A stretch of 64,000 bases of DNA from Gonapodya prolifera JEL478 (lineage: Eukaryota; Monoblepharomycota; Monoblepharidomycetes; Monoblepharidales; Gonapodyaceae): NCBI GenBank assembly GCA_001574975.1, contig KQ965734.1, forward strand, positions 443,320-507,319, written 5' to 3'. Below the pieces are notes generated by a model. That model saw only the letters and a list, made by a program, of their open reading frames with translations, was not told the origin of the DNA and ran no database searches. This document shows positions 1-10,177 of this stretch, piece after piece. Both the position numbers and the translations under genes were made by a program. Positions within the stretch are counted from its first letter, which is position 1. Each line of letters starts with the position of its first letter.

Positions 1-260
1 AGAGAGCCGTGGTAACAGTCACACTGCGAGTGAACGCAAGAGAAATTGGAGGGATGATGGAGAGGAGACGTGTGAATGGGTCCGGTGGTGGAGGAGATCG
101 GTCACTCGCTACCCACAGAATGGGAGAGTGAAGGATTGCTGCTCGAAAGGACCCGTGGGAACAGTCACACTGCGAGTTAATGCAAGACAAATTGGAGGGC
201 TGATGGAGAAGAGACGTGGGAATGGGCCGGGTGGTGGAGGAGACCTGGGATCGGTCACTG
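1..260. repeat. tandem duplication of about 110 bp at the left edge
   Basis: Bases 14-107 and 160-260 are two diverged copies of one sequence. Both begin with an identical stretch reading through CAGTCACACTGCGAG and both end in a shared ATCGGTCACT. The spacing is 146 bp at the left end and 153 bp at the right end, because copy 2 has a few extra bases before the shared end. Both copies can be read in one frame as similar peptides (TVTLRVNAR...GGGGD), so they could be duplicated exons of the gene that follows or of one further left. The array may continue beyond the window. Confidence 0.8.
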
Positions 261-333
261 TTGACCGACACTCCCCGACCCACTTTCTCACACCGCACTC
301 ACCCGCCCCCTCGACTCACGCTCCACCACCCAG

Positions 334-3300
334 TCCCTCTCCCTGCACCCGGCCACGTCCTCCTCACACATCAAATCCGAAGCCATCCTCTCCACACACC
401 TGAAACGCCTGCTGCGGCAACGATCCCACGAAATCGACGCTCTCCGCGCAGAGAGGGACGCACTCAAGAGAGACACCCGCGCTGTCCGTGTGCGATCGCT
501 CGAGGAAGAGCTGGGGAGGTGTTTGAGGGAGATTGTTGATATCAAGCATGCCCCGGCGGCGGCGGTAGGAGCAGGTGAAGATGGGGTTGCGGAGGAGCGC
601 GGAAACCACGAGGTGTATGCGCATGAGCATAGGACGCGAGGAATGGGTCATGCAACCGAGGCGCACAGGACGCACCGCGATCGTACCAAGCAATCTTCAC
701 CGACCTTGCATCGTCCACACGCTCGCCCACGTTCTTCTCCATCGGCCCACACCGCACGCTCCACCTCACCACACGCCCGGTCAACTTCTCCACACGCTCG
801 CTCCACCTCATCGAACTCCCACTCCACCTCCCCCACATCCCCCACGCACTCACACGATTCCCGCCCCGCCACAACGCTCGACGCGGAACGGTTGGCAAGG
901 CTCGAACAAACCGTGCGCAGGCTCGTGCAGGAGCGGCGGGATGTCGTTGGTGAGTCGCCTGTGGCTTAGGTGGGGCAGGGGGGTGGGGTAGGAGAGATGG
1001 GAGAGGGGAGGACGTTACCGCGAGCGCGACGGCGGAAGGGAGATGGAAGGGGTCGGTGAAAGCGGAGTGGGGAGAAAGTTGCGAAGAGTGTCAATCAATC
1101 CCAGAACCCAGGACCGACCCACACAATCTCATCTTTTTCTTTCTCCTTTTCCCACTTCCGTCACTCTTCCCTGCACCCAATCAGCCCTCCACACACCTCG
1201 ATCCCCACCTTTAGCATACCCACCATACCCCGTCCACAGTGCCGCCTCGCCACCTTCCCCCCACCCTCCACCCCTGACCCACACGTCGTCCAAGTCCCAC
1301 CTGACCCTTTCCCACCCAATAGCGTATCCTGGCACCCCTCCACGCCCCGTATCGTACAAGCAGTGAGTCGACACCATCCCTAGGTGCCGTGTGGCCGCGC
1401 CTTACCCCGCACTTCAGGTCATACCCTTCCGCCTCCTCATCCACGTCCCGCCTCGCTACGTCACCCCCCACTACCTCCACCGCCGCCGCCGCCTACCCAG
1501 TCACCGCCCTCGCAGCGCACAGCGCATCGGTGGAGACCGAGGATGCGGCGTGGACAGCGGCGCAGAGTTTGTACGCCGCGTTTCTTGTCGAGTGAGTTAC
1601 CGGGCGTTTGGTTGCGGGGGGAGGTGGGCAGGGATCCTGAACAAACCCATGAAGACACGGCACGCCTGCCTCCACGGCACTGCCCCACGCCATCCCCGGT
1701 TCCACGCCCCGCGCACCCACCGAAGCTCCACCCACGCTGCCCCGATCTTCAAGCGGCTCAACCCGCATCACACGCCCTGCCGGATCGCGCGACCGTCTCG
1801 CCACCCCCACTGCTGCGACCCAACCCATCAGACCTGCACCGACGGACTCTGTGGACGTGGAGACTGCGTGGGACGGGATTGTGAGCGCCATTTACGAGGC
1901 GTATTTGATGCGGTGGGTGGCCTTTGGCGGTCGTCGGGCGTGAGGAAGTTTTAACCAACCTTGGTTTCAAAGGTCCACACCAACAACTGCACCCCGCGCC
2001 GTCCCCACCACATCAACACGGCAACAGGCCCCCGCCCCGGCACACGACCCCTCAACGCCGCTCACGGGCTTCGGCCTCGTGGACGTGCGTGACAAGCACC
2101 GCAGACCTCGTGGGGCCGCTCATATGCAAGCCCCGGCGAAGGGAAATGGGAAACGAGTCGACAAAGTCGGTGAGGACGAGGCGGCCCGGACACTCCAAAC
2201 TGCGTGGCGCGGGTGGAAAGTGAGGCGAGGGCGGGAGAGTGGTGCGAAGACGGGTGCGAGGGGAAGGGGTGCGGGGCTGACGGTGGACGTGCCCAAAGAG
2301 AGGTGAGTTGAGGCGCTTGCGGGAGTTAAAGTTCCGCCGGCATTTGACTCTGGCACCTCCCCGCCAGGGCGCCCTCGGACCCTTTCCTGCTCTCGTCAAG
2401 TCCGTACGTGGTGTATCTCGCTCACCCGCCCCCTTCTCCGAATTCGCCTGCCGTGGTGTCGTCCTCGCCCGTCTCGCCGTCAGGTTTCCCCGTGCACAAG
2501 GTGGGATCAAGCCTTATGGTCGCGGAACGAGGACGTGTTGGGGCCCCTAGCAGTCAGGTAAGACTGACCGACGCTGGTCAACTCTTGCGTGGTGCGCCCC
2601 CTGCCGTCCCCCAAAAGCCAGCCCCCAGTGGCGGATTAATGCAGTTGGATATGTCCATCGACTTTGCGGACCTGGACAGAGCGGCCTCGACGGTTCAGGC
2701 AGCTTGGAGAGGGCACAAGGTGCGCAAGGACGTCAAGGACGGAAAAGTCGGGGCGAAGAGTAGTGAGCGTCTCATGTAAGTGCATCTTTGTTTGGCGGTG
2801 GAAAGCTTGCTGATGTACAGTGCTGGGTAGGGATTGGGACACCCTCACCAGCCCATTGTACGGAGTGTACCTTGCCCGACCGCCGACAGCGCCAACATCG
2901 AGTGAGAACCGAAATGAAAAGTTGGCCCGATCGGCATCGAGCGCCGTGGTGGCTGCACGTGAAATGAAAGTGGCAGCTGATGTCAATGTGGCGACCAAGG
3001 GGCAAGAGCGCCGAGACGTGGACAGGAGCGAGGAAGAAGGAAAAGGACGGGTAGTGGGTGGATCACACCTTGCGCGAGAGGGGAGGAGAGTGAAAGAAGA
3101 GGAGGAGGACGGAGTGCATGAACGGTACGTTACGACGGTATTTGGAGATGAGGGTGCGAGCTTCTCACAACTGCACAATCCGCCATTTTGCTGCCGACCG
3201 CAGATCGTGGTCCTCCTTCACATCACCCCTGTTCGCGCAGTACCTCACCCGCTCCAACAACAACTCCGACACAGACACCAACATATCGCCAAGTCCGGCC

Positions 3301-4321
3301 CCCGCCACAAGCCAAGCCCCACCATCCAGGCACATCCGCACCCCAAGTGCTGCCTCGCTCATTTTGGAACACCGCTCGCGTAACGTCAGTGGCACGTCCA
3401 TCGCAGACAACTCGAGCGGCGGGGGGTTGAGATCTCTCACAGGGAAGAACGCAAGCAGTACGGTGGTCGGGTCACATGACAAGCCCGCAGCGCCGATGGG
3501 GGAGACAGCTAGCGCCGCGTCGATTGGAGAGGGGGGCAAGGGAGCCGCGACGAAGGCAGGCAAACTTGCCATTCGTGGCACGACCAGTGCGGGAGGGGCA
3601 GTCGGGACGCGCGCTCCGTCACCTTTGCGGGAGTCCGCGGCCGTAGAGGTGTCCGAGGATGATTTGGCGGCGGAACGTGATGCGGGCCTTGCAGCGACGA
3701 AAGTTCAGGCGGCGTTCCGGGGTTACCGAGCACGCAAGATGGTGCGGAGTCGGGATCGGGATCGTGGGGCGCTGCAGGGAGACGCAGGGAATGGGCGTGT
3801 CGTGCGAGGAGACGACGATGACGAGCCGCAATTGAAGGGAAAAGCGCGGGCGATGATCTTTGATGAGGACGACGATGGGAGCGAGATTGCGGAGGAGGAT
3901 TGGTTGGGCGCGACGATGACGGACGATGAAGATGAGGATGTGGTCGGGAATATGGTGGGGCACGGGAAAGTGACGGCGGAGACGAGTGCTGCAGCGGCGA
4001 CTGTTGCATGTGCGGCAAGTGTCGCGACGACACCGAGGTGAGTGGAATTGTTCCTCGGTCGCTCAGTTCGTAGGTTTGACCCATCACGTCCCCCCAGCAG
4101 TGACGACCCGTGGAGTCTCCCCACAGATATCTACGCATCTTAGTAAGTAGCACCCGATCTGTCTTCCATTCACGCCACTCAATCTCTAACTTTGGCCTCC
4201 CTCCAGCCTTGCTCACCCCCCTGAGCGTGCTCCGCCCCCTGCGCGGCGTAACGGCAGCACGTCTTCTATCGGGTCGGTGGGTTCGATGGTGGCCAAGAAG
4301 TTTGGGTTCTTTGGGGCGTAG
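334..4321 (+). CDS. modular IQ-motif (calmodulin-binding) protein, 5' end unresolved
   Basis: No family with this architecture is recognised. A consistent model has exons 334-949, 1185-1362, 1418-1591, 1754-1912, 1973-2302, 2368-2775, 2831-3124, 3204-4037, 4098-4142 and 4207-4321, giving about 1050 residues. The N-terminus is a basic/acidic coiled coil, followed by a Ser/Pro/His-rich stretch with ARSTSPH repeats. Three clear IQ motifs (LQTAWRGWKVRRGR, VQAAWRGHKVRKDV, VQAAFRGYRARKM) lie near residues 450, 590 and 885, and degenerate relatives precede them. IQ motifs bind calmodulin or EF-hand light chains, so a scaffold or cytoskeletal role is inferred only. A second repeated motif (SPxYxxYLAxPP type) follows four of the exon joins. 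The last eight introns are all phase 2. The first exon may start upstream of the window; 334 is the first supported acceptor. Confidence 0.6.
755..830 (+). repeat. coding microrepeat, ARSTSPH units
   Basis: Three imperfect 21-nt units encode ARSTSPH, ARSTSPH and ARSTSSN, followed by more Ser/Thr/His-rich sequence. They form the low-complexity linker after the coiled coil of the IQ-motif protein. Confidence 0.7.
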
Positions 4322-4672
4322 CCACGACGGGGGGGGGAAGTGGGGTGGAGTGGGCCGAGGGAATGGTTACAAATCCAAATTAATTTCTTTATTTTATGTT
4401 GCTCCATTGATTGTTTGGAATGTGCTGAATTATGTAGTAACGCGAGATCAGATTGTCGAAACCAAAACGTAGTTCTTCTGTTTACCCAAAAGACACCAAC
4501 CACGTGTCACGTCTACACATTTTTATACATGTACACCGAACCCTGAACCTCCCGTGCGGCTTGCCACCACTGCATCGTTTCCACCCCTCTCCGTCTCATC
4601 CACACGTCCACCCACCCAGCACCCAGCACCCAACACCCAACACCCAACACCCAACACCCTTCCCCACACCTC
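4322..4672. other. convergent intergenic region
   Basis: This is the gap between the 3' ends of the IQ-motif gene (+) and ISA2 (-). It opens with a G tract, followed by an AT-rich stretch (about 4370-4530) likely to hold the 3' untranslated regions, and ends in the 7-bp repeat array. I see no coding potential. Confidence 0.6.
4614..4655. repeat. 7-bp tandem repeat (ACCCAGC/ACCCAAC)x6
   Basis: Six head-to-tail 7-mers lie just downstream of the ISA2 stop codon: two ACCCAGC and four ACCCAAC. The A/C-strand bias gives GTTGGGT on the other strand. There are no spacers. Confidence 0.85.
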
Positions 4673-5644
4673 CTACTCCTTTACGCCAAAACTGCTCCCA
4701 CACCCACACCCGCTGCTCTCATTGGGGTTATCCGCGAGGACGAACCTGCTCCCAATGAGCTCGTCGACAAAGTCCAGTGTGGATCCAGCCACGAGCGGGA
4801 GCGAGGCGGGGTCTGTGACCAGGCGCGCGCCGTTGTGCGAAAATGGGCTATGCGGGTGGAGCGGAGTGCGGTGGTGAGCGGTGCGACAGGAAAGGTGGGA
4901 AGAGCAAGTGCCACAACTCACACATCGTCATCCCAATAGGACCGCGTGAGATCTAGCTCGTATTTGTACCCGTGGCACCCTCCAGACTCGACCCGTAGGC
5001 GGAGGGAAGAGCGCGGGGATGGGTCGGTGGATGTGATTTCGAGGAGGCGCTGTGTGGTGTGGGAGGAGGAAAATGTGAGCAAAGATGTAAGCAAGAGAAG
5101 AGGAGGAGGGTAGGGACAACAAGCGGGCCGTCTAGGCAAAAATCGTGGTGTGTACACCGTATAAGACCGGTCACGCTCTTGATGCCGAGACGGGGAACGA
5201 CAACTTCTCCGTCCGCTCGTCCCGAATTCGACTCGTGCACGCATCTCCAGTGTCCAGGAACTTGCATACCATACTACGTGCCCACAGCTCTTTTAGTCAA
5301 CGCACCTCGGCCGCTCTATCCGTAATGGTGATCTTCCCCACGTATTCCAGCGGGGTGACTTCAGGCGGTACGTCCAGGGCCACACGGTCCACATCCGCGT
5401 CCGCATCGTCTTCTTCCGAAAGTGAGAACGCAAGTGAGGGAGGGAGTGTGGACGGTCGTGTGGAAGGAGCGAAGGGGACCGGAAGCGGGCGCGAGGACGA
5501 GGTGACGGTGGATGTGGATACGACGGGAGCGGAGGCGGGCGTGGATGCAGAGGAGTACGCGCGGGCCGCGACGACGACAAAGGGCGATGAGGAGGCGAGT
5601 GAGGTTGGCATGGGGAGCGGGATGGACGAGGCCGACCCTCGCAT
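4673..5644 (-). CDS. ISA2: mitochondrial iron-sulfur assembly protein Isa2/ISCA2
   Basis: A-type carrier that, with Isa1 and Iba57, supports maturation of mitochondrial [4Fe-4S] proteins. The exons are 5306-5644, 4922-5049 and 4673-4847. Joining them restores the family core: ITITDRAAERLLEI, then LRVESGGCHGYKYELDL, then the C-terminal GCGCGSSF. The three conserved cysteines are present (one in GGC, two in CGC). The N-terminus is Ala/Ser/Arg-rich with an ARAYSS stretch, as expected of a mitochondrial presequence. The start is uncertain: the frame stays open upstream to 6235, and 5644 is the nearest ATG that leaves a presequence of normal length. Tail-to-tail with the IQ-motif gene. Confidence 0.85.
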
Positions 5645-6527
5645 CCGAGTCCTGGCGAGCGCCGTCTGGGGTCCAGGGGCAGCAGCGGCAGCAGCCGAGA
5701 CTGTCAACGCAGACGCGGCCACGAGGAATCTCGCACTTGGGTGCCCCTCGTAGCCCTGCCCTCCTCCCGAGCTCCGGACGCGCCCTTTCCAGTTCCCCCA
5801 GACGTCCAGCGAGGACGCTCCCACCGCAAACGCCAGCGCCGCTCTGAGTCCCAGCGCGAGGGAGCGTCCCGACGCGTCTGCCGAACGAGTCCAAGCGCGG
5901 TGCCATGCGATGCCCGAGGACGTGCGGTGGGAGAGCGATGCCGTGACGCGGGACACGACGTGCCGAGAGTCCGCTGCTGGGAGGAGCGAGCAGGCGAGGG
6001 AGGGGGGCAAGTCCTTCATTGCGAGAGTGGAGAGCGGGGATGCGGGGCGGGCGGCGTGGGCGGGAGCGTGGGCGGTGGAGGTGGAGGAGGTGCGAGTGGT
6101 GGGAATGTCGGAAGCGTCGTGATGGTCCATGCGATGCGATTTCCAGACGAAGAGTAGTCTATCGTAGCAGTGGAAATGCGGGTGCGTGGGTTGCAGCGGA
6201 GAGTGTGCGAAGGGGGGTCGCTTGAACTGCTTCAACCATCCCTCGGCCCGGTTTGCGAAGGGTCCTCGATGAACGTGTCATCGCTGCGGTCAATGACTCC
6301 ACCCGGCCGATTCCGAGGGAGCAAAATGTAAGCAAAATGTTGCGGAGAACGCTGGAATAATATTGCGTATTTTTTTATGTAGATGTGGGAGGGTACGGCT
6401 GGAGAGTAGTAGTTGCGATGTCCACAGAAAAGTGTGGGCAGCTGCCTTCCGTCACTGCGAGACGGGTCACAAGTGAGGATTCAATAAATCGAAGTTCGGA
6501 CAGAGTAGCAGGAGGGTTCGCAGTACA

Positions 6528-7349
6528 TCATGCAGAACAAACTATATCTGAAGGTCCTTGGCCAACATCGGACAGTCCGCTAACGGGTGTTTTCTGGGAC
6601 AAAATCTTTTCAATTAGCTCAAGTGTGTCTCCTTTGCCTTCTGCAATTAACGCTCGCACCGCGCTGAGAGCATCCGAATCAACATCCGCACCCCGCTCAA
6701 TCAAAATACGAATTGTCTCTGACGTGTCGACAACAAAGAGTGCTTCCAACGCAAGTATGAGAGGACTCCCAAGCCAATTCGGAAACCCATTTTGTTCAAC
6801 GTCGTGGTCAAGCAAGAGCTTCACCATATCCACGTGTCCACACTTGGCCGCAATTCGAAGCGCATGAGTATTGTTCGCACGTGAGTTTGCGCCACAGGCG
6901 AGCAGGAGCTCTGCACATTGCACATGGTTCTTCCACGCAGGATCCTCAAGCGCGGAGCCCTGCAATGCATTGGGGTCAAGCCCACGATCAAGCAAAAGTC
7001 GCAACACCTCGACGTGTCCAGCCGAAGCAGCTTGTACAAGCAACACGTCTTCCCTCATCCGGAGATCCAGACCATACTTCCAAAGGAGATGCAAATTGTT
7101 TCTGCTTCCCCATCTGACGGCCCCTGCGTAATGCTGCAACGTACGGGCTACAATAGCTGGAGGGTCGGGAAATATCGACGCAAGCATACGCCTGAGGGAT
7201 CCCGAAGGGAGGGCGAGTCGATAGGCGAAAAAATACATGCCAATGTGCGCGATAAGCATGGTAGGCAGTCTCTGCAGATGAAAAGGCTTCGTCGACAGCG
7301 TGGAGATGCGATCGTGGTCTCCATGAACAGGCTTATCATGCTCGTCCAT
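6528..7349 (-). CDS. ankyrin-repeat protein with F-box-like N-terminus
   Basis: Intronless, 273 residues. The N-terminal third has an F-box-like pattern (LQRLPTMLIAHIGMYFF...LRRML), which suggests but does not prove a link to SCF ubiquitin ligases. It is followed by ankyrin units with the typical signature (AASAGHVEVLRLLLDRGLDPN, written here as seen; AAKCGHVDMVKLLLDHD; ETIRILIERGADVD). Ankyrin repeats bind other proteins; no partner can be named. The start ATG (7349-7347) sits inside a CCATGG palindrome that also supplies the ATG of the divergent gene at 7348, so one of the two starts is probably wrong. An alternative start lies at the downstream Met in LPTML. Confidence 0.75.
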   Translation of the reverse strand: MDEHDKPVHGDHDRISTLSTKPFHLQRLPTMLIAHIGMYFFAYRLALPSGSLRRMLASIFPDPPAIVARTLQHYAGAVRWGSRNNLHLLWKYGLDLRMREDVLLVQAASAGHVEVLRLLLDRGLDPNALQGSALEDPAWKNHVQCAELLLACGANSRANNTHALRIAAKCGHVDMVKLLLDHDVEQNGFPNWLGSPLILALEALFVVDTSETIRILIERGADVDSDALSAVRALIAEGKGDTLELIEKILSQKTPVSGLSDVGQGPSDIVCSA

Positions 7350-8206
7350 GGTCAAATCCCTTTCTGAAGCACTGTTTCTGTATTGGAAACTCTCCTTTCC
7401 AGTTTCCGCGGCCGCCCGCTTCCACCCACAGCATCAAGAAGAGATTGGCCTCTTCATCACCTCTTTGCCCGAAATGCATGCCTCGAGTGCGCTCCTGTCG
7501 CCAAAGTGCATTATACACTATTGCGGTCCACTCTCGAACGGGGTCGATCGGTCTTTGAACGAGTTTGCCGAACGGCAGCTGATCGAAATCGCGGGTCGCT
7601 CGACCAGCGACGCGCTTGTTTTGGCCAGAACATCACTCGAAGCTTATTGTTTTATCCTCGATCATCTGCCACGAATGGACACAAAAGGTCTCGTCTCACG
7701 CTTCATCAACATCAAACGGTTCGCCGGTGCGCCACTGGGTAAAGAGGATATACGAACACTCTTGTCTCACGTCAGCTTGGACGGAGAAGACGTGTGTGGA
7801 TTGGAAGGGTTGTGGCGTGAAGTTGGTGATGAACCCATGGTCCTCGACGCAGCCTCTCTCTCGCTTCATCAAATACGGCTTCGATGTGGAACACTGCAGC
7901 CTTGACGCGGAGCGTGGGGATTTTGGATGTCAATTGAGTTTTGCAGACACCGAGTACGAGCTGGGTGAGTTTGTGCTCTACTCATCCTGTCTCGCCGCGA
8001 CTTGAATAACTGTCTTTCTCCTTACAGCATGGCAGATATACGAGCCCCGGTCTACGTCACCCTCGCAGCAGGAAACGGTTGCCATGGTGTGCGACGCGGC
8101 GTACCATGCGCTCGACGGCGATAGGTTCTGGGTGAAGAAGGGTGGGGTCGGTGAATGGGAGACGTATCCCAAGGGGGAGGTCGTGAGCGAGGAGTTGTCC
8201 GTATAG
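7348..8206 (+). CDS. hypothetical protein, divergent partner of the ankyrin gene
   Basis: Not recognised. Three exons (7348-7791, 7853-7964, 8028-8206) give 244 residues. The first join is required because the frame otherwise ends at 7905. The C-terminal half alternates charged and aromatic residues (AWQIYEPRS, DRFWVKKGGVGEWETY) and looks like a small folded domain. No signal peptide, membrane segment or known catalytic motif is visible. If the shared ATG at 7348 is not used, the next in-frame Met is at 7474. The head-to-head arrangement implies a promoter shared with the ankyrin gene. Confidence 0.6.
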
Positions 8207-8601
8207 AGCCTGCGTGCTAGGCAGGAAGGAAAGGTTTAAGTGATCTGGAGCTCGGAAGCCAAGACTCGATGCGTGTTGTGGCTCCAAAGGTGCCGCCAAG
8301 TAAGTTCAGTTGTGGGCATTTATTGAGCTTCAAACTAAAATGATTTGCATTGGATTACTACAACACATTTTCTCTTCCTCGGTGGAAGGTGTTGACGGTC
8401 GAATGACAAGCGTCGTTTCACCGCACCACTATGAAGAAGAAGACAAGTGTAGACGACTTCATGCAGTCCCCCATAAAACTTCAAACAGCCACCGACTCAA
8501 CTGTACTCCCAACGCCCAACGCTCATGCTCCACAGTCCACAGTTCACAGTCCACAGTCCACAGTCCACACCTGACAGTCCACCCGACTCTCGACTCACGA
8601 C
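8207..8601. other. intergenic region with repeat array
   Basis: This is the 3' flank of two convergent genes. The left part is AT-rich and likely 3' UTR. The right part holds the CACAGTC array. No gene is supported. Confidence 0.6.
8531..8565. repeat. 7-bp tandem repeat (CACAGTC)x5
   Basis: Five tandem 7-mers, the second reading CACAGTT, followed by partial units (CACAC, GACAGTCCA). They sit about 40 bp from the stop codon of the F-box-like gene. The period and A/C strand bias match those of the array at 4614-4655. Confidence 0.85.
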
Positions 8602-10023
8602 TCACCCCGACGAGTCCGACGCATGTCCACCCCCGTCACCACCCGCGTCCCCGTCATCCCGCTCGCCCTCGTCATCCCCATCCAAACTATCCAAGTCCGC
8701 CGCCTGATGCCTCAAACAAATCTGCGCGCCGGGCAAGCATGTGGGACACAGCCTTGTTTCACACACCGTACAACAGGTCACACCCACTGGAGGCCGACAC
8801 TCGACGCAGTGCCGGGGACACGAGTGCGGCAACCAGCACCCGTCCGATGCGTAGGCACCGCGGGCGCATATGGAGGCGCCGCAGACGCCGCAGGGGCGGA
8901 ACGTGGGAGAACAGGCCCCGCAGACGTGGGCCTTGCACGAAGCGTCCCCGCATGTGCGCCAGGCGCGCGCGCAGGGCGTGCACCAATAGGCCGAGACGTT
9001 GCAGGCCGCGCACGTCTTCTGGCCCGACTCTGCAGGAGTGGATTGGCCACCGCCTGCGCCACCCTTGTACACGCCGCAGGAATGGCACACGAGGTTCCAC
9101 ATGCACCACGCGCAGGTGGTCGCTGCGTCCTGCGCCGCGCGTGCGCCTTGTGGCCAGCCTCTCCCACCGCTGTAGTCCATGGCGGTCTCTGCGCTCCCAC
9201 ACCGGATACACAGGGCGGGGCTGATGGATACCAGGGAGGGAAAGACTGCGCGCGCGTCCTTGTGGAACGAGACGATTGTGAGGAGCGGGCGGGAGGTGCC
9301 GTCGTTCATCAGGGAGGGCAGAAGCAGGACACGTAACGGGGTGCGAGACGGGGGGCATGGGTGAGGGGTGCTGTTGGTGTCCCAGGTGGAAGAGGGGTGA
9401 GGAAAGCGTCGCCAAGTTCTTTTCCTGAGCACGCGTGCGACCGTTGCGGTGTCGACGAACGCGCAGTCGCGCATGGCCAGGTGCTGCAGCGCCGGGAGTG
9501 ACAGTGCCCAGAATGCGGTCCACTCGGACACGCATGTGCCGTCCATGACCAGGTGTGTGATGCGCAAAGTCACGAGTGCTCGTGCGTCGTCCCGTGTGCG
9601 GGCGTGTGTGTGGGTGTCGGTGGTGTTGGGAGTGCCACTGCCCGCCGCCCAGTGCGCAGCAAAGTCGACAAACTGCTCGACTGCGGCATCGTCCAGACGC
9701 TCCCGCATGTCGGCAAAGTCGAGTCTGTTCCAGGCACCTGGCGCGTGCAGGACACAGCGCGTTGCGCGGCAGGTGAGCGCGAGTCGGAGCGCGCAGCGGG
9801 TGGACGCGAAAGATGCGATCAGGGAGAGAGTCTCGGGTGGGAGGTGGCACAGCGCGCGGCGCGGGGATTGCGCGTGCATAACGAGAAGGGGAATGGAGAT
9901 CAGGATGCTGCGCGTGGCGATGGGTGGGATGGTGCGTGTGCTGCGGACAACGGGTGATCTGCCGAGGAGGTCTGCAAACTGCCTCAGTCCACGACAAAGC
10001 TGCCTGGGCGTGTGAATAGACAT
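8602..10023 (-). CDS. F-box-like protein with Cys-rich C-terminal domain
   Basis: One long exon, up to 473 residues. An F-box-like segment (LCHLPPETLSLIASF...CRATRCVL) begins 10 residues after an internal Met at 9879, so the true start may be 9879 rather than 10023. Residues 270-440 carry many CxxC pairs (CIRCGS, CAWCMWN, CAACNVS, CGVCGAS, CTVCETRLC), an arrangement expected to bind several zinc ions but matching no RING or PHD spacing I can name. The tail is Asp/Gly-rich and acidic. An F-box would recruit targets to an SCF ubiquitin ligase, with the Cys-rich part recognising the substrate; this is inference. Long open frames on the opposite strand are GC-driven shadows. Confidence 0.7.
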   Translation of the reverse strand: MSIHTPRQLCRGLRQFADLLGRSPVVRSTRTIPPIATRSILISIPLLVMHAQSPRRALCHLPPETLSLIASFASTRCALRLALTCRATRCVLHAPGAWNRLDFADMRERLDDAAVEQFVDFAAHWAAGSGTPNTTDTHTHARTRDDARALVTLRITHLVMDGTCVSEWTAFWALSLPALQHLAMRDCAFVDTATVARVLRKRTWRRFPHPSSTWDTNSTPHPCPPSRTPLRVLLLPSLMNDGTSRPLLTIVSFHKDARAVFPSLVSISPALCIRCGSAETAMDYSGGRGWPQGARAAQDAATTCAWCMWNLVCHSCGVYKGGAGGGQSTPAESGQKTCAACNVSAYWCTPCARAWRTCGDASCKAHVCGACSPTFRPCGVCGASICARGAYASDGCWLPHSCPRHCVECRPPVGVTCCTVCETRLCPTCLPGAQICLRHQAADLDSLDGDDEGERDDGDAGGDGGGHASDSSG

Positions 10024-10177
10024 GCCCTTCCTTGCATAGTTGCATACGGACGCAGTGCTCGAAGGAACTACATTGTCATCATTTATTTACAAAAGCCACG
10101 AGCACGCAAACACCACTCGCCGCTCCCACCTCCCACGACCCGACCACAAATCATATCATGGCACCCGCAACGACGCA

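Noticed and set aside
8531-8565. CACAGTC array considered as a CRISPR array
   Set aside because: Units are 7 bp, contiguous and without spacers, in a eukaryotic genome.
8310-9336. Long plus-strand open frames (up to about 300 codons) opposite the F-box-like gene
   Set aside because: They are compositional shadows of a GC-rich gene: Arg/Pro/Thr-biased, no domain, and the minus strand encodes the coherent F-box-like and CxxC-rich protein.
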